Shown: positions 9,272-18,934, counted from the stretch's first letter. The stretch: 64,000 nucleotides of DNA from Rheinheimera sp. MM224 (GCF_947090785.1 NZ_OX352320.1:2717001-2781000); one strand, 5' to 3'. The notes: generated from the letters alone by a model not told the origin. Numbers and translations: made by a program.

Positions 9272-10003
9272 TTAACGTTTAAAAAACTGCTGAATTACCT
9301 GTTGGCAATCCGGCCCTTTCAGTAAACGGCTAAAATCAGCCAACTCCAAACCTATCGCCTGTTGCACTGCACTGCCACTTTTCATCAGTTTTTTACTGCT
9401 TTGCACAGCATCTGCCGGCAAAGCAGCCAGTTTTTTCGCCTTATTAAAAGCAAATTCAAGTAAATCTTCTTTCGCGACCAGTTGATTCACTATACCAATA
9501 CGCCAGGCTTCATTGCCATCTATGGCTTCAGACAGCAATAACATACTGCTGGCACGCTGATGGCCAATTAATAGAGGCAACAACAAACTAGAACCTGCTT
9601 CAGGACATAATCCCAGCTGAGTAAAAGGCAGCTGAAAACGGCAATCAGCCGTGCTATACACCAAATCACAATGCAGCAGCACTGTAGTACCAATACCTAT
9701 AGCCAGACCAGCCACTGCGGCCACTACAGGCTTTGGAAACTTCGCCATTTCATACAAAAACATCACTGTCGGATGAGAGTCATTGAGCTCACCACTTTGT
9801 AAAAAATCCGCTAAATCATTACCTGACGAAAAACATTCAGCAGAGCCTTGCAGCAATACGACTTTGACGTCGTCATTGTGTGATGCCTGCTGCAGTTGCT
9901 GCACTAACTGCTGGTACATCAGCTTGTTCAGTGCGTTTTTTTTATCAGCTCTGTTCAGAGTCAGAGTTAAAACCCCCTGCTCTGTCGATACTTCAATACT
10001 CAT
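9272..10003 (-). CDS. Enoyl-CoA hydratase/isomerase family protein
   Basis: The 243-residue crotonase-fold protein has the two oxyanion-hole segments, CFSSGNDL (about residue 60) and AVAGLAIGIG (about 100). One acidic residue (E) lies in LGLCPEAGSS, where hydratases place the second glutamate. The first catalytic glutamate position (AIGIGTTVLLHCDL) is not acidic, so it may be an isomerase or a side-branch crotonase rather than a classical hydratase. It begins 22 bases after the gamma-glutamyltransferase stop on the same strand, so the two may share a transcript. The pathway is unknown. Confidence 0.85.
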   Translation of the reverse strand: MSIEVSTEQGVLTLTLNRADKKNALNKLMYQQLVQQLQQASHNDDVKVVLLQGSAECFSSGNDLADFLQSGELNDSHPTVMFLYEMAKFPKPVVAAVAGLAIGIGTTVLLHCDLVYSTADCRFQLPFTQLGLCPEAGSSLLLPLLIGHQRASSMLLLSEAIDGNEAWRIGIVNQLVAKEDLLEFAFNKAKKLAALPADAVQSSKKLMKSGSAVQQAIGLELADFSRLLKGPDCQQVIQQFFKR

Positions 10004-10025
10004 CTGTTGTCCTGATTCTTTTATA

Positions 10026-11762
10026 CTAGTGGCCAGCTGCTATGCCTTCACGACGTGGGTCGGCAGCGCCTTCTAAGTGATCTTTTTTAATTTCAATGGC
10101 GTGAATGCCGCTATTTAAATCGGCTAATTTTGGCTGATAACCCAGTTCAAGCAAAGCCGGAACCAGTTGGCTTAGATTAGTATCTTGCTCCAACACCAGC
10201 CCATCATTTCTATGGGTAAAACGCGGCAAATTGGCCGCTTGTTGCACATCCATTTTCCAGTCGAGCACTGCAACTAAGTTTTGCGCCACGTAATTAATAA
10301 TACGACTGCCACCAGGTGAGCCTGTGATATAGAGCAGCTTGCCCTGCTCGTCAAACACCATCATTGGCGCCATAGAGGAGCGTGGTCTTTTGTTGGCTTC
10401 GACTCTGTTGGCGACCCAATAGCCGTCAACTTTAGCCTGCAACGAAAAGTCCGTCAGTTGATTATTCAACAAATAGCCATTCACCAACAAACCGGAACCA
10501 AAGGCATTTTCAATACTGGTGGTCATGCTGACCGCATTGCCCTTGCTGTCCACCACAGATAAGTGACTGGTATTAGCAAATTCAATGGCGTTGCCTGATG
10601 CCAGAGGTTCAGCTCCTTGCGGCTCACCCGCTAGCGCTGGCGCACCTTCTGATGCGGTCAGCAAAGCAGCACGCTGTTTCAGATAATTTGCTGCCAATAA
10701 ACCTTGTACCGGTACTTTGACAAAATCCGGGTCGGCGGCAAAACGTTCACGATCCGCAAAGGCCTGCTTTCCGGCCTGACTGATTAAATGTATCGCTTCG
10801 ATAGAATTCGGTTTGAGCTTGGCCATCGGCTGATGCGCAAGCATACCCATCATTTGCAATACGGCTAAACCACCTGAGCTTGGTGGCGCCATACTGCAAA
10901 TTTTAAACTGTCGGTATGGGATACAGAGCGGATCACGCTGTTTGGGTTTATAAGCAGTTAAATCAGCAAGGCTTATTTTGCCTGCGTTAATTGGAGCCTG
11001 TTGCACTGCAGCCACCAGAGCTTTGGCATTATCGCCCTGATAAAATGCCGAACTGCCCTCTTTAGCAATCTTTTTTAGTAAAGCGGCATAGTCTGGATTT
11101 TTTCGAACAAAACCCGTTTTAAGCCACTGGCCTTCAGTTTTAAAATACTCTGCACTGGAGGCAAATTTATCCAGACCAGGATTCCAGTTGGCCTTAAGTA
11201 AACCGGCTAAACGCGGCGAGACAACAAAACCCTGCTCTGCGATTTGTATAGCCGGTGCAAAAAGTTCTGGCCATGGCAATACGCCATGCTGCTGATGTGC
11301 CAGCTCCAGCGCTTTGATCACTCCAGGAACACCCACAGATTTGCCGCCAACAAAGGCATCACGCCAGCTCATCACCTGACCATTTTGCACAAATAAGTCT
11401 GGTCCTGCAGCAGATGGTGCCGTTTCACGACCATCAATGGAGCTTAAAGCAGCTTTCTGTTTATCCCAGTACAGCAAAAATAAACCACCACCTATGCCTG
11501 AGCTTTGTGGTTCCACCAGCCCCAGCACCAATTGCATCGTTATAGCTGCATCGACAGCACTGCCACCTTTGGCCAGAATTTGCTCACCTGCTTTCACCGC
11601 CAGAGGATTCGCAGCAGAAGCCATGTAATGTTTGGCAGTGGCAAGCTGTTTGTGTTCTATACCTGTGGTGGCTTCTGGATCGGTAATTGCGGCAAATAAA
11701 GTGGTGCTGCTCAGCAGCAACGCAGCGGTCAGGACCCGAAGTGTGAACTTTGTAATGATCAT
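10026..11762 (-). CDS. ggt: Gamma-glutamyltransferase
   Basis: The 578-residue precursor has a signal peptide (about residues 1-24, ending LFAAI), so it is exported to the periplasm. It is an N-terminal nucleophile hydrolase that cleaves itself before a threonine. That Thr lies in FANTSHLSVVD, which fits the invariant T-H-x-S-V-V-D block. GSPGGSRIIN near residue 475 is the second substrate-binding motif, and SSGIGGGLFLL near residue 87 is the N-terminal signature. It cleaves glutathione and other gamma-glutamyl compounds. The enoyl-CoA hydratase gene follows at 22 bases. Confidence 0.93.
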   Translation of the reverse strand: MIITKFTLRVLTAALLLSSTTLFAAITDPEATTGIEHKQLATAKHYMASAANPLAVKAGEQILAKGGSAVDAAITMQLVLGLVEPQSSGIGGGLFLLYWDKQKAALSSIDGRETAPSAAGPDLFVQNGQVMSWRDAFVGGKSVGVPGVIKALELAHQQHGVLPWPELFAPAIQIAEQGFVVSPRLAGLLKANWNPGLDKFASSAEYFKTEGQWLKTGFVRKNPDYAALLKKIAKEGSSAFYQGDNAKALVAAVQQAPINAGKISLADLTAYKPKQRDPLCIPYRQFKICSMAPPSSGGLAVLQMMGMLAHQPMAKLKPNSIEAIHLISQAGKQAFADRERFAADPDFVKVPVQGLLAANYLKQRAALLTASEGAPALAGEPQGAEPLASGNAIEFANTSHLSVVDSKGNAVSMTTSIENAFGSGLLVNGYLLNNQLTDFSLQAKVDGYWVANRVEANKRPRSSMAPMMVFDEQGKLLYITGSPGGSRIINYVAQNLVAVLDWKMDVQQAANLPRFTHRNDGLVLEQDTNLSQLVPALLELGYQPKLADLNSGIHAIEIKKDHLEGAADPRREGIAAGH

Positions 11763-11910
11763 TATTTTTCCTACCTACAACAGACCTTCACCATACCTAG
11801 TCGGGCCAGTTGGATCAATGACTGATACAGCTTTTCACGTTAAATGCCTTGACCTGAAGCGACGAATGCTTTTGCATAGCAGCAATTTGATTCAGTTGGT
11901 GATGATGTTG

Positions 11911-12504
11911 ATGAATTTTCGTACCTTTTCGTCTTTTCAGTGGAGCTTGCTGGTTTTTGTAGTAGTGCTGGTCATACTGCATTTTCTGCCTGAGAACCTT
12001 CGCTCAGTACTGGAATACAACAGAGCTCAACCAGAACAGATCTGGCGGGCTTTAACCGGCCATTTGCTGCACAGCAACCACTGGCATTTGGTAATGAATC
12101 TGGGCGCTTTGCTGTTGATGCTGATGTTGCATCAGTTGTATTACAGTGTTAAATCTTTTGCATTTCTGCTGCTGGCTGGCTGCATTGGCATCAGCCTGTT
12201 GTTGTTTTTATTCAGCCCTGATATTCATATTTATGTCGGTTTGTCCGGCTGGTTGCATTGTTTTATTACCGTTGGTGCTTTGCTTGATATCAAACATAAA
12301 ATCCAGTCCGGCTGGCTTATTTTACTGGGTGTGATCGCCAAGGTGACCTACGAGCAGTGGCAAGGGCCAGATGCAGAGCTGGCCGCATTAATAGATGCCA
12401 ACGTGGCGATAGACGCTCATTTGTATGGCGTCATTTGTGGTCTACTGCTCGGATTTGTGTTTGTGATTAGCGCAAAGCCTTTAGAAAATCAGGCTCAGCG
12501 CTAA
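11911..12504 (+). CDS. rrtA: Rhombosortase (rhomboid-family intramembrane protease)
   Basis: The 197-residue polytopic membrane protein carries the rhomboid serine motif GLSGW (S112) and a catalytic histidine in DAHLYGVICG (H170). It also has the first-loop signature HSNHWHLVMNLGAL. The length and these motifs fit the rhombosortase branch, which processes proteins bearing a C-terminal GlyGly-CTERM tag for surface export through type II secretion. I start at the ATG at 11911, with a weak GGTGAT 9 bases upstream; in-frame ATGs at 11902 and 11905 are alternatives. The 3' end overlaps the convergent pseudouridine synthase by 38 bases. No GlyGly-CTERM substrate was seen in the window. Confidence 0.85.
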   Translation: MNFRTFSSFQWSLLVFVVVLVILHFLPENLRSVLEYNRAQPEQIWRALTGHLLHSNHWHLVMNLGALLLMLMLHQLYYSVKSFAFLLLAGCIGISLLLFLFSPDIHIYVGLSGWLHCFITVGALLDIKHKIQSGWLILLGVIAKVTYEQWQGPDAELAALIDANVAIDAHLYGVICGLLLGFVFVISAKPLENQAQR

Positions 12505-13153
12505 AACTCATCAACTCACCACTTTGTGGATGGGTAAACTCTAATTCAGCAGCATGCAGCATTAAACGGCCGCTTTGCTGTTGTTGCTCTGAGTTTGCAT
12601 AAAAAGGGTCGCCTAAAATGGCATGCCCTATACTTTGCATATGCAAACGTAGCTGATGTGAACGCCCTGTTACTGGTTCTAATTGCACCAAAGAGGCCTG
12701 ATATTCGGGCAATAGTTTAAGCACCTTGTAATGCGTTACTGAAGCTTTGCCGTCCAGACTTATTTTATACAAAGGCCGGTTTTCAGTATCTGCTGCTATG
12801 GCTTTATCCACAGTACCTGCTGAAGGAGTCGGTACACCAGAGACCACAGCCTGATAAATTTTCTTCGTACCACGGCTTTGAAATTCTTTACTGATAGTCG
12901 ACAGCGCTTTTTTACTCAGAGGCAACACCAGCAAACCCGAGGTATCGTAATCCAGCCGGTGTACCACAGCTGCAGAGGGAAACTCTTGTTGTACGCGATT
13001 TATCAGGCAGTCTTGATTCTCTGGATGGCGGCCTGGCACCGTCAGTAAATGCGCAGGTTTATTCACCACCAGCAGGAATTCGTCCTGATACACTAAAGTC
13101 CAGGCGTCTTTTGTGGCGGGTAAAATCGCCAAATCATCAATAGCAGTTTTCAT
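12467..13153 (-). CDS. RluA-family pseudouridine synthase (paralogue of the adjacent RluA)
   Basis: The 228-residue enzyme has the catalytic motif HRLDYDTSG (nucleophile D68), NKPAHLLTVPGR at about 31-42, and VTGRSHQLRLHM near residue 170. It is a single-domain RluA-type synthase without an S4 domain. It is divergent from another family member starting 105 bases away, and the two share the same domain layout. It may modify a different rRNA or tRNA uridine. Its 3' end overlaps the convergent rhombosortase gene. The target base cannot be read from sequence. Confidence 0.9.
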   Translation of the reverse strand: MKTAIDDLAILPATKDAWTLVYQDEFLLVVNKPAHLLTVPGRHPENQDCLINRVQQEFPSAAVVHRLDYDTSGLLVLPLSKKALSTISKEFQSRGTKKIYQAVVSGVPTPSAGTVDKAIAADTENRPLYKISLDGKASVTHYKVLKLLPEYQASLVQLEPVTGRSHQLRLHMQSIGHAILGDPFYANSEQQQQSGRLMLHAAELEFTHPQSGELMSFSAEPDFLKALR

Positions 13154-13258
13154 GGCCTAAATAACTAGATACAAAGTTGGCGCTAGTATGCCAGAATTAG
13201 GGTTATAACTGCAGTAGCTATATCTGTACTAACCATTTGTATAAATAAGAGTAAGTGG

Positions 13259-13918
13259 ATGCAAAGGCCTTTTGTGTATAACCCACCAGCAGATCCCTTG
13301 CTGGATATTTTGTATCTGGATAAAGACATTCTGGTGGTGAATAAACCCAGTGGTTTATTAACGAATCCTGGCCGCAGTGAAGATATGCAAGACTGCTTAT
13401 TAAGTCGTGTACAGCAGCAATTTCCGTTAGCGCAGCTGGTGCATCGTCTGGATATGAGTACCTCAGGTTTAGTGGTATTTGCCCTTCGCCGTAAAGCAGA
13501 AGCTGCGTTAAAACAGCAGTTTGCCTCACGCTCTGTGAAAAAAATCTATCGTGCCCGTGTCTGGGGTCAGATTGCCGAACAAGGTATGGTCAGTGCACCG
13601 TTAATTGCCGACACGACTCAGCCTCCGTTGCAAAAAATCTGTCAGAAAACAGGCAAAACCGCTCTGACCTATTTCCAGCGTTTAAGTTTTGATGGTCAAA
13701 GTAGTTTAGTCGAGCTTAGGCCTGTGACAGGACGTTCGCATCAGTTGCGGGTGCATATGCAAAGTTTGGGGCATCCTATTCTGGGAGATGCCTTTTATGC
13801 CCATGATGAAGCTTATGCAGCAGCACCACGTTTATTGTTGCAAGCCTTGTGTTTAGAAGTTTACCAGCCCTACTCGTCGCAGTTACTGCGCTTTGAGCTT
13901 GAACCGGATTTTGATTAA
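13259..13918 (+). CDS. rluA: Dual-specificity 23S rRNA / tRNA pseudouridine synthase RluA
   Basis: At 219 residues it has the same length as E. coli RluA and follows it closely: NPP near the start, VVNKPSGLL, HRLDMSTSG with the nucleophile D65, TGRSHQLRVHMQSLGHPILGD, and APRLLLQA near the end. E. coli RluA isomerises uridine 746 of 23S rRNA and uridine 32 of several tRNAs; the close match suggests the same role. A divergent family paralogue sits upstream. A strong hairpin terminator follows. Confidence 0.9.
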   Translation: MQRPFVYNPPADPLLDILYLDKDILVVNKPSGLLTNPGRSEDMQDCLLSRVQQQFPLAQLVHRLDMSTSGLVVFALRRKAEAALKQQFASRSVKKIYRARVWGQIAEQGMVSAPLIADTTQPPLQKICQKTGKTALTYFQRLSFDGQSSLVELRPVTGRSHQLRVHMQSLGHPILGDAFYAHDEAYAAAPRLLLQALCLEVYQPYSSQLLRFELEPDFD

Positions 13919-13921
13919 TTA

Positions 13922-13947
13922 AAAATGGGGTCAACTGACCCCATTTT
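13922..13947. terminator. Bidirectional hairpin terminator
   Basis: The 12-base arms AAAATGGGGTCA and TGACCCCATTTT are perfect complements around a 2-base AC spacer. It lies between rluA and the convergent S9 peptidase gene, and both sides carry T-rich ends in their own direction. Confidence 0.85.
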
Positions 13948-13964
13948 CATTAGTATTTACTCTG

Positions 13965-16418
13965 TTATAACTCTTCTTCGAATAAGCGGAAGATACGTTT
14001 GTATTCATCCAACCAACTACTTGGTTGACGGAAACCATGTGGTTCAACCGGATAAATGGCCGTCTCGAAATTGGCATTTTCATGTTCAATTAAACGCTGC
14101 ACCACCCGCACTGTATCCTGAAAGAAGACGTTGTCATCAACCATAGGCGCATTAATCAGCAACTTACCTTTTAAGCCTTCTGTAAAGTAAATAGGTGAGC
14201 TGCGACGATAGGCGATAGGATCAACATCAGGCGTATTCAGAATATTTGATGTATAGCCATGGTTGTAGTAAGCCCAGTCACCCACAGGACGCAGCGCAGC
14301 ACCAGCCTGAAATAAATCGGGTTCAGTGAACAGTGCCATAAAGGTCATAAAACCACCGTAAGAACCACCATAAGTTCCTACCCGCTTTTCATCAACATGA
14401 GCATTGGCTACCAGGTATTTAACACCATCCACTAAATCCTGAGTCTCTGGAGTACCCATTTGGCGATAAATCGCTGTACGCCAATCACGGCCGTAGCCTT
14501 TTGATGCACGGTAATCCATATCCAGTACCACATAACCTTTTTGGATCAGCAGGTTATGGAACAGATACTCCCGGAAATAACCAGACCAGCCCAAATCACT
14601 GTTTTGCAGATAACCAGCACCGTGGTTAAAAATGACAGCGCGGCGTTTTTCACCTTGTTGATAATCTTTTGGTAAATACAACTTAGCAAATACCGGTTGT
14701 TTACCATGACTGGACGGCACAGCTATCACTTGAGGTGCCGCCAGATTTAATGCGGTCAGTTCTTTTGAAGCGGTATAAGTTAAGCGGGTCACTTTGGCTT
14801 TTGGCTTGTTGTCCATCAGGTACAATTCTGGAGGTGTCACAGAGTTTGACCAGGTCAGCAGCAGCTTATTTTCATCCGGAGATAACTGGTAATCAGCTGA
14901 GCCTTTTAAGGCTGTCATTTGCTCCAGTTGGCCTGAACTTAAAGCAACACGGTAAATTTCGTAAATACCAGGGTGGCTCATATTGCCTTTAAAATACAGG
15001 TACTGATCGTTTTTGCTTACATGTGGGTTGCTGACTTCAAAGGTACCTGCTGTTAGTTTTTTCGCCGTACCATTAACAGCTTTTACGTATAAATGTGCAT
15101 AACCAGACTCTTCTGACAGATAATATAAGGTGTCTTTTTGGCTTAACCAGCCAAAGTCATTAAAGCTGTAGTTGATCCAGGCATCGTCATGTAAGCGGTG
15201 CTGACTGACCAGACGCTTTTTAGCAAAATCTACAGTAGCCAGCCAACGGTCTTTGTTGTCCCAGGCTTTGAGCATCACTGCAACCTGTGAACCTGAGTTA
15301 TGCCATTGAATAGCAGACTGGTTCCAGCTCCAATCGTTGATCAACTCAATAGCGCGAGGTGCTTTTTTTGACTGATAGGTTTTGCCTTGAGCTTTGGCAT
15401 TTTCAGCTTTTACGGCTGCCAATACATCTTCATCAAAACCTGGCAAAGTGTCGTATTTCAGCTCTGTCGCGTGTTGGGTTTTTACATCCACTAAAAACAG
15501 TTGTTGCGATTGAGGTTTTTGATCAGCGACACGACGACGGACTTCCTCAGCAGCTATGTTGCCAGAAGCTGTGATGTAGTTTGGCATAATGTCGGTTTTA
15601 TCACGCCATTCGGTCTTATCAGCTACAGCGACCAGCAACATATCGCCTTTGGGTGACAAACTGGCTGAAGCTATACGCTTCGTTTTATCCAGATACACAG
15701 CAGGCGTTGCCACAGCAGGGTTTTGCGACGCCAGTAACTGTTGCTGTTCAAACTGCTCTGTTTTGTTTTTATGGGTCAGGGCGACAAACTCAATCAGTTT
15801 GTGTTGCTCCTGCGCCATATAGGTATTTGCCACTTTAGGGGCTGCAGGCTTATCCGCATTTTTTAAACTAACCAGTTCAGTCACAGCACCTGTATTCAAA
15901 TCAAGTACCTGATAAGTCCAGTCAGAGCGGAACACCAGACGACCATCGGCTAAAAACTGTACTTCGTCATAACGGGTCGAGCTACGGGTCACTTGAGTTA
16001 ACTTGCCCTGATGTTTAACAAAGACATTGCCTTCAAACAGATAAGCCAGCGATTTGCCATTCTGGCTATAGATTGTCTGTGCTGAACCCATTAAATGCCA
16101 GTCGGCCATAGGCACAGCTGTAGCAACAGCGCCCTGCTCTGTGCTTAAGCTATACCAGTCACGAATTTCTGAACCCTGACGTTTTTGCTGGAAATACAAC
16201 TGACTATTGTTATCTGCCCAATAAGCACCTTCTGTCGGACGACCTAACCAATCCGGGTGCGCCATAATCTGCTCCATAGTAAATGGGGCATGGGCTGCAT
16301 TTTCTGGGGCTTTCACACTGACTGGCGTGAGCTGATAGGTTTGGGGTTCAGCTGCAATAGCAGAACCGATAAAACTTGCCGCGACAAAGGCCGCTATGAA
16401 CCATGGTTTTGTTTTCAT
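13965..16418 (-). CDS. Secreted S9 family prolyl oligopeptidase-type peptidase
   Basis: The 817-residue protein has a cleavable signal peptide (about residues 1-22, ending GSAIAA). A long beta-propeller region runs to about residue 550, followed by a C-terminal alpha/beta-hydrolase domain. The triad is visible as Ser in GSYGGFMTF, Asp in INAPMVDDNVFF and His in VEPHGFRQP. The domain order matches the dipeptidyl-peptidase IV/acylaminoacyl peptidase branch of S9. It probably degrades short peptides in the periplasm or outside the cell. It is monocistronic. The exact specificity cannot be set. Confidence 0.9.
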   Translation of the reverse strand: MKTKPWFIAAFVAASFIGSAIAAEPQTYQLTPVSVKAPENAAHAPFTMEQIMAHPDWLGRPTEGAYWADNNSQLYFQQKRQGSEIRDWYSLSTEQGAVATAVPMADWHLMGSAQTIYSQNGKSLAYLFEGNVFVKHQGKLTQVTRSSTRYDEVQFLADGRLVFRSDWTYQVLDLNTGAVTELVSLKNADKPAAPKVANTYMAQEQHKLIEFVALTHKNKTEQFEQQQLLASQNPAVATPAVYLDKTKRIASASLSPKGDMLLVAVADKTEWRDKTDIMPNYITASGNIAAEEVRRRVADQKPQSQQLFLVDVKTQHATELKYDTLPGFDEDVLAAVKAENAKAQGKTYQSKKAPRAIELINDWSWNQSAIQWHNSGSQVAVMLKAWDNKDRWLATVDFAKKRLVSQHRLHDDAWINYSFNDFGWLSQKDTLYYLSEESGYAHLYVKAVNGTAKKLTAGTFEVSNPHVSKNDQYLYFKGNMSHPGIYEIYRVALSSGQLEQMTALKGSADYQLSPDENKLLLTWSNSVTPPELYLMDNKPKAKVTRLTYTASKELTALNLAAPQVIAVPSSHGKQPVFAKLYLPKDYQQGEKRRAVIFNHGAGYLQNSDLGWSGYFREYLFHNLLIQKGYVVLDMDYRASKGYGRDWRTAIYRQMGTPETQDLVDGVKYLVANAHVDEKRVGTYGGSYGGFMTFMALFTEPDLFQAGAALRPVGDWAYYNHGYTSNILNTPDVDPIAYRRSSPIYFTEGLKGKLLINAPMVDDNVFFQDTVRVVQRLIEHENANFETAIYPVEPHGFRQPSSWLDEYKRIFRLFEEEL

Positions 16419-16540
16419 TGATGTTCTTTTTTAGTGGTGGTTGTAGGCTCTTTATACAAAGAAATCAGCAAAAGACCAAGAGCGGTGATTACAGCTTAGG
16501 TTTAATGGTGGCTGGCAGGCGATAAGCGGGTAAGTAGTGG

Positions 16541-16573
16541 CAAAAAACAGCCTGCGAAATGACTTCGCAGGCT
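16541..16573 (-). terminator. Rho-independent terminator after the EF-hand membrane protein gene
   Basis: On the minus strand, AGCCTGCGAA and TTCGCAGGCT form a 10-base stem with a 5-base loop, followed by GTTTTTTG. It starts 17 bases after the stop of the gene ending at 16590. Confidence 0.9.
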
Positions 16574-16589
16574 CTGTATCAATTAGGTT

Positions 16590-18767
16590 TTAGTTCAGTC
16601 TGAACCACCAGAACAGACCCGCAGCTAGTAAAACCAGCAACAGGATCAGCAGGCTGCCCCATGGCCGTTTTTTCTCAGCAAAAGGGTCAGCTAAACTGCG
16701 TTTCGCTCCTGCTGGCAGCCGCGCTAAACCAGTTAAAGCCGCACCAAAAGGCACGTTAATTTTCGCTCTGGTGTTGACAGCCCAGCCATTGGCATCAAGC
16801 AGCGGGCCAAGGTTACGTCGACGCAAAGTCAAAAATGCCATCAGCATTGAAGGTCCTGAAATCAGCAGCAACACTCCAACAACAACCAATGGAATTTGCC
16901 ACCAGGCTAACGAAAAAAGTCCGGCCATCACAGCCGCCAACGCAGTACCAATAGCGCCTACAGCTAAACCTAAAGCAGCAAAAATACCAGCAAATTTAGC
17001 GATATCAAAACCAGCGGCGGCAGCTGTTGCTGCAGGAGTTGCAGCCGGAGCTGGCACAGTCACTGTAGTGACACCAGTGGTTGTTTTTGCTTCGATGTCT
17101 TTATCCCGTGACGCTGCGAACTTCTGCAACTGGGCTTCAATAAAAGCGGCCACTCTTTTATAGGGAGACCAGAAGGCCTGACCAATACTGACAGGCTGGA
17201 CCACCACTTTGGTGACCATAGCGCGCCAGTCCCTGCCTTGTCGGTCGTAAAACACACCGTTTCTGCCTGGCACCATGAGTTCGTCCACATCACCAGCTGT
17301 CAGGGCGGCCACTATCTGTAGCGGGGCTTCGCCTTGTCGCTCACAGGTGCAGTACACCAGATAACAGCCACTAAAAGGTGCCATAGTGCCATGACGCGCC
17401 ATATCAGAAACTTTGAGCACCAGCTCGCAGCTGCGCTGATCCAGATACAAGGTACCGATTTGAAAAATGGCTTTGTGTTTACGTTGGTAAAAATCACTTA
17501 ACGACACAAAGTTACGCAGCAAAGTGACTAAATCGCGCTGATAGCGCACCAGACGTTCCACCGCATCGACATTATCGGCAAAAGTAGAGGCCGCAATGTC
17601 CTGAGCAATGAGCGCTTCCAGGCGTTCTTTACCATCACCTGCGACAATAGCCTGTAAACGCTCCAGCTCCAGTTGGTGCAGGTTGGTATCGGGTTTAGCC
17701 GCTTGCCACAAACGCCATGGTTCTAACTGTTCACAAATCTGCTGCCACTGCTCTGCAGTTAAATGCCCGGCTTTATGTTTGCCTTTTGCTCCCAATAAAG
17801 GCTCCAGCACGGTATGTTTAAACTCTGTAATAGCATCAGCCCAGGCTGGGTTGACCCCCTCCCCCAAAGGTAAGGACTGCCCTGTAGCAATAGCAGCTAA
17901 AGGTAAAGCTGCCACATCTGTATCGCTGCTGCTGATGGCTTTATTGCTGAGCAGGTCATACACAGCAACCGCAGGGTTGAGTGCATCGGTGGCCCGATTA
18001 TCAAAAGCCGCCAACTGACAACGGACAAAAAAATCATCCACTTTGGCTTTCACAGCATCAAAAGCAGCAACAGCTTCAGCGGTTTTATCACCTAAAGGGC
18101 TAAACAGCGGATCATCAGAACCTCCGGCTGCATGCCACTCCACTACAGCTGCGGCCTGCTGATAAAAGGCTTCCAGGCTGTCGCTATGAATACCTTCACC
18201 ACCACTGCGATCCGGTTGACCACCTTGAGTCTGAATAATTTCAGTGATCAGTTGTGCCAATTCAGTATCAGAGGTCAATTCAGCCATCACCACGCCATCA
18301 CCATTAAAATGATGCGGAGAAAACAGCAGCGTCATATCAGCTAAATCGGCAACCTGTAGTGAGTCTGTTTCAGTTTTACCGGTAATTTCGAGCACACGAA
18401 GCGCAGCAGCTTTGAGGTTCGCACCTTCGGCATCCTGATCATGGATAGCGGCCAGTGGTAAACCCGGTGCTTGAAACATAATTTCCGCGTCTTGCAAACG
18501 CTCACAGCACCAGCGCACAGCGGCAAGAATTTCTGGCACGCGGATTTGACCATCTCCATCTGCATCTAATAAGGCTGCAGTTCGGTGATCAAATTCAAGG
18601 CCTGTGGTAGGACAGTTCAGCACTGTCCAGAGTTTTGGATCCAGTTCGTGTAAGTGCTGCAAGTCTGCTGCTGAATCCAAAGCGACTTGATCAAAACCGC
18701 CAGATCGGAAAAAACGCCATTTATGTTGAGACTGAATAGTTGCCAAAGCTTGCTCTCCCTGAGGCAT
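16590..18767 (-). CDS. Uncharacterised 725-residue EF-hand protein with C-terminal membrane segments
   Basis: I do not recognise a named family. Visible features are a canonical EF-hand loop DADGDGQIRVPE (residues 68-79), a second degenerate one around HFNGDGVVMAE (about 155), and a long soluble, mostly helical region to about residue 540. An Ala/Thr/Pro-rich linker (about 555-580) follows. Then come hydrophobic stretches (about 590-655) and a final membrane segment LLILLLVLLAAGLFWWF at the very end. No signal peptide is seen, so the large N-terminal part is probably cytoplasmic and calcium could modulate it. The ATG has no strong ribosome site. It is monocistronic with its own terminator. 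Function unknown. Confidence 0.75.
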   Translation of the reverse strand: MPQGEQALATIQSQHKWRFFRSGGFDQVALDSAADLQHLHELDPKLWTVLNCPTTGLEFDHRTAALLDADGDGQIRVPEILAAVRWCCERLQDAEIMFQAPGLPLAAIHDQDAEGANLKAAALRVLEITGKTETDSLQVADLADMTLLFSPHHFNGDGVVMAELTSDTELAQLITEIIQTQGGQPDRSGGEGIHSDSLEAFYQQAAAVVEWHAAGGSDDPLFSPLGDKTAEAVAAFDAVKAKVDDFFVRCQLAAFDNRATDALNPAVAVYDLLSNKAISSSDTDVAALPLAAIATGQSLPLGEGVNPAWADAITEFKHTVLEPLLGAKGKHKAGHLTAEQWQQICEQLEPWRLWQAAKPDTNLHQLELERLQAIVAGDGKERLEALIAQDIAASTFADNVDAVERLVRYQRDLVTLLRNFVSLSDFYQRKHKAIFQIGTLYLDQRSCELVLKVSDMARHGTMAPFSGCYLVYCTCERQGEAPLQIVAALTAGDVDELMVPGRNGVFYDRQGRDWRAMVTKVVVQPVSIGQAFWSPYKRVAAFIEAQLQKFAASRDKDIEAKTTTGVTTVTVPAPAATPAATAAAAGFDIAKFAGIFAALGLAVGAIGTALAAVMAGLFSLAWWQIPLVVVGVLLLISGPSMLMAFLTLRRRNLGPLLDANGWAVNTRAKINVPFGAALTGLARLPAGAKRSLADPFAEKKRPWGSLLILLLVLLAAGLFWWFRLN

Positions 18768-18934
18768 AAGTTTTACCTAGCATACTTCAGAGGCACGGCA
18801 GATACCAAACCTTAAATAAATAAAGTCTTTAAATAACAGAAAGGTTTGAGAGAAATAGAGGCGACTATGAAATAACAGTAACTTTTCATGAGCCTAAAAG
18901 AACAAAATCGCCGGGAGCGATTTTTACTCGCACC

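Noticed and set aside
11632..11910. Longer N terminus for the rhombosortase
   Set aside because: It would run across the start of ggt on the opposite strand, and the membrane protein begins normally at 11911.
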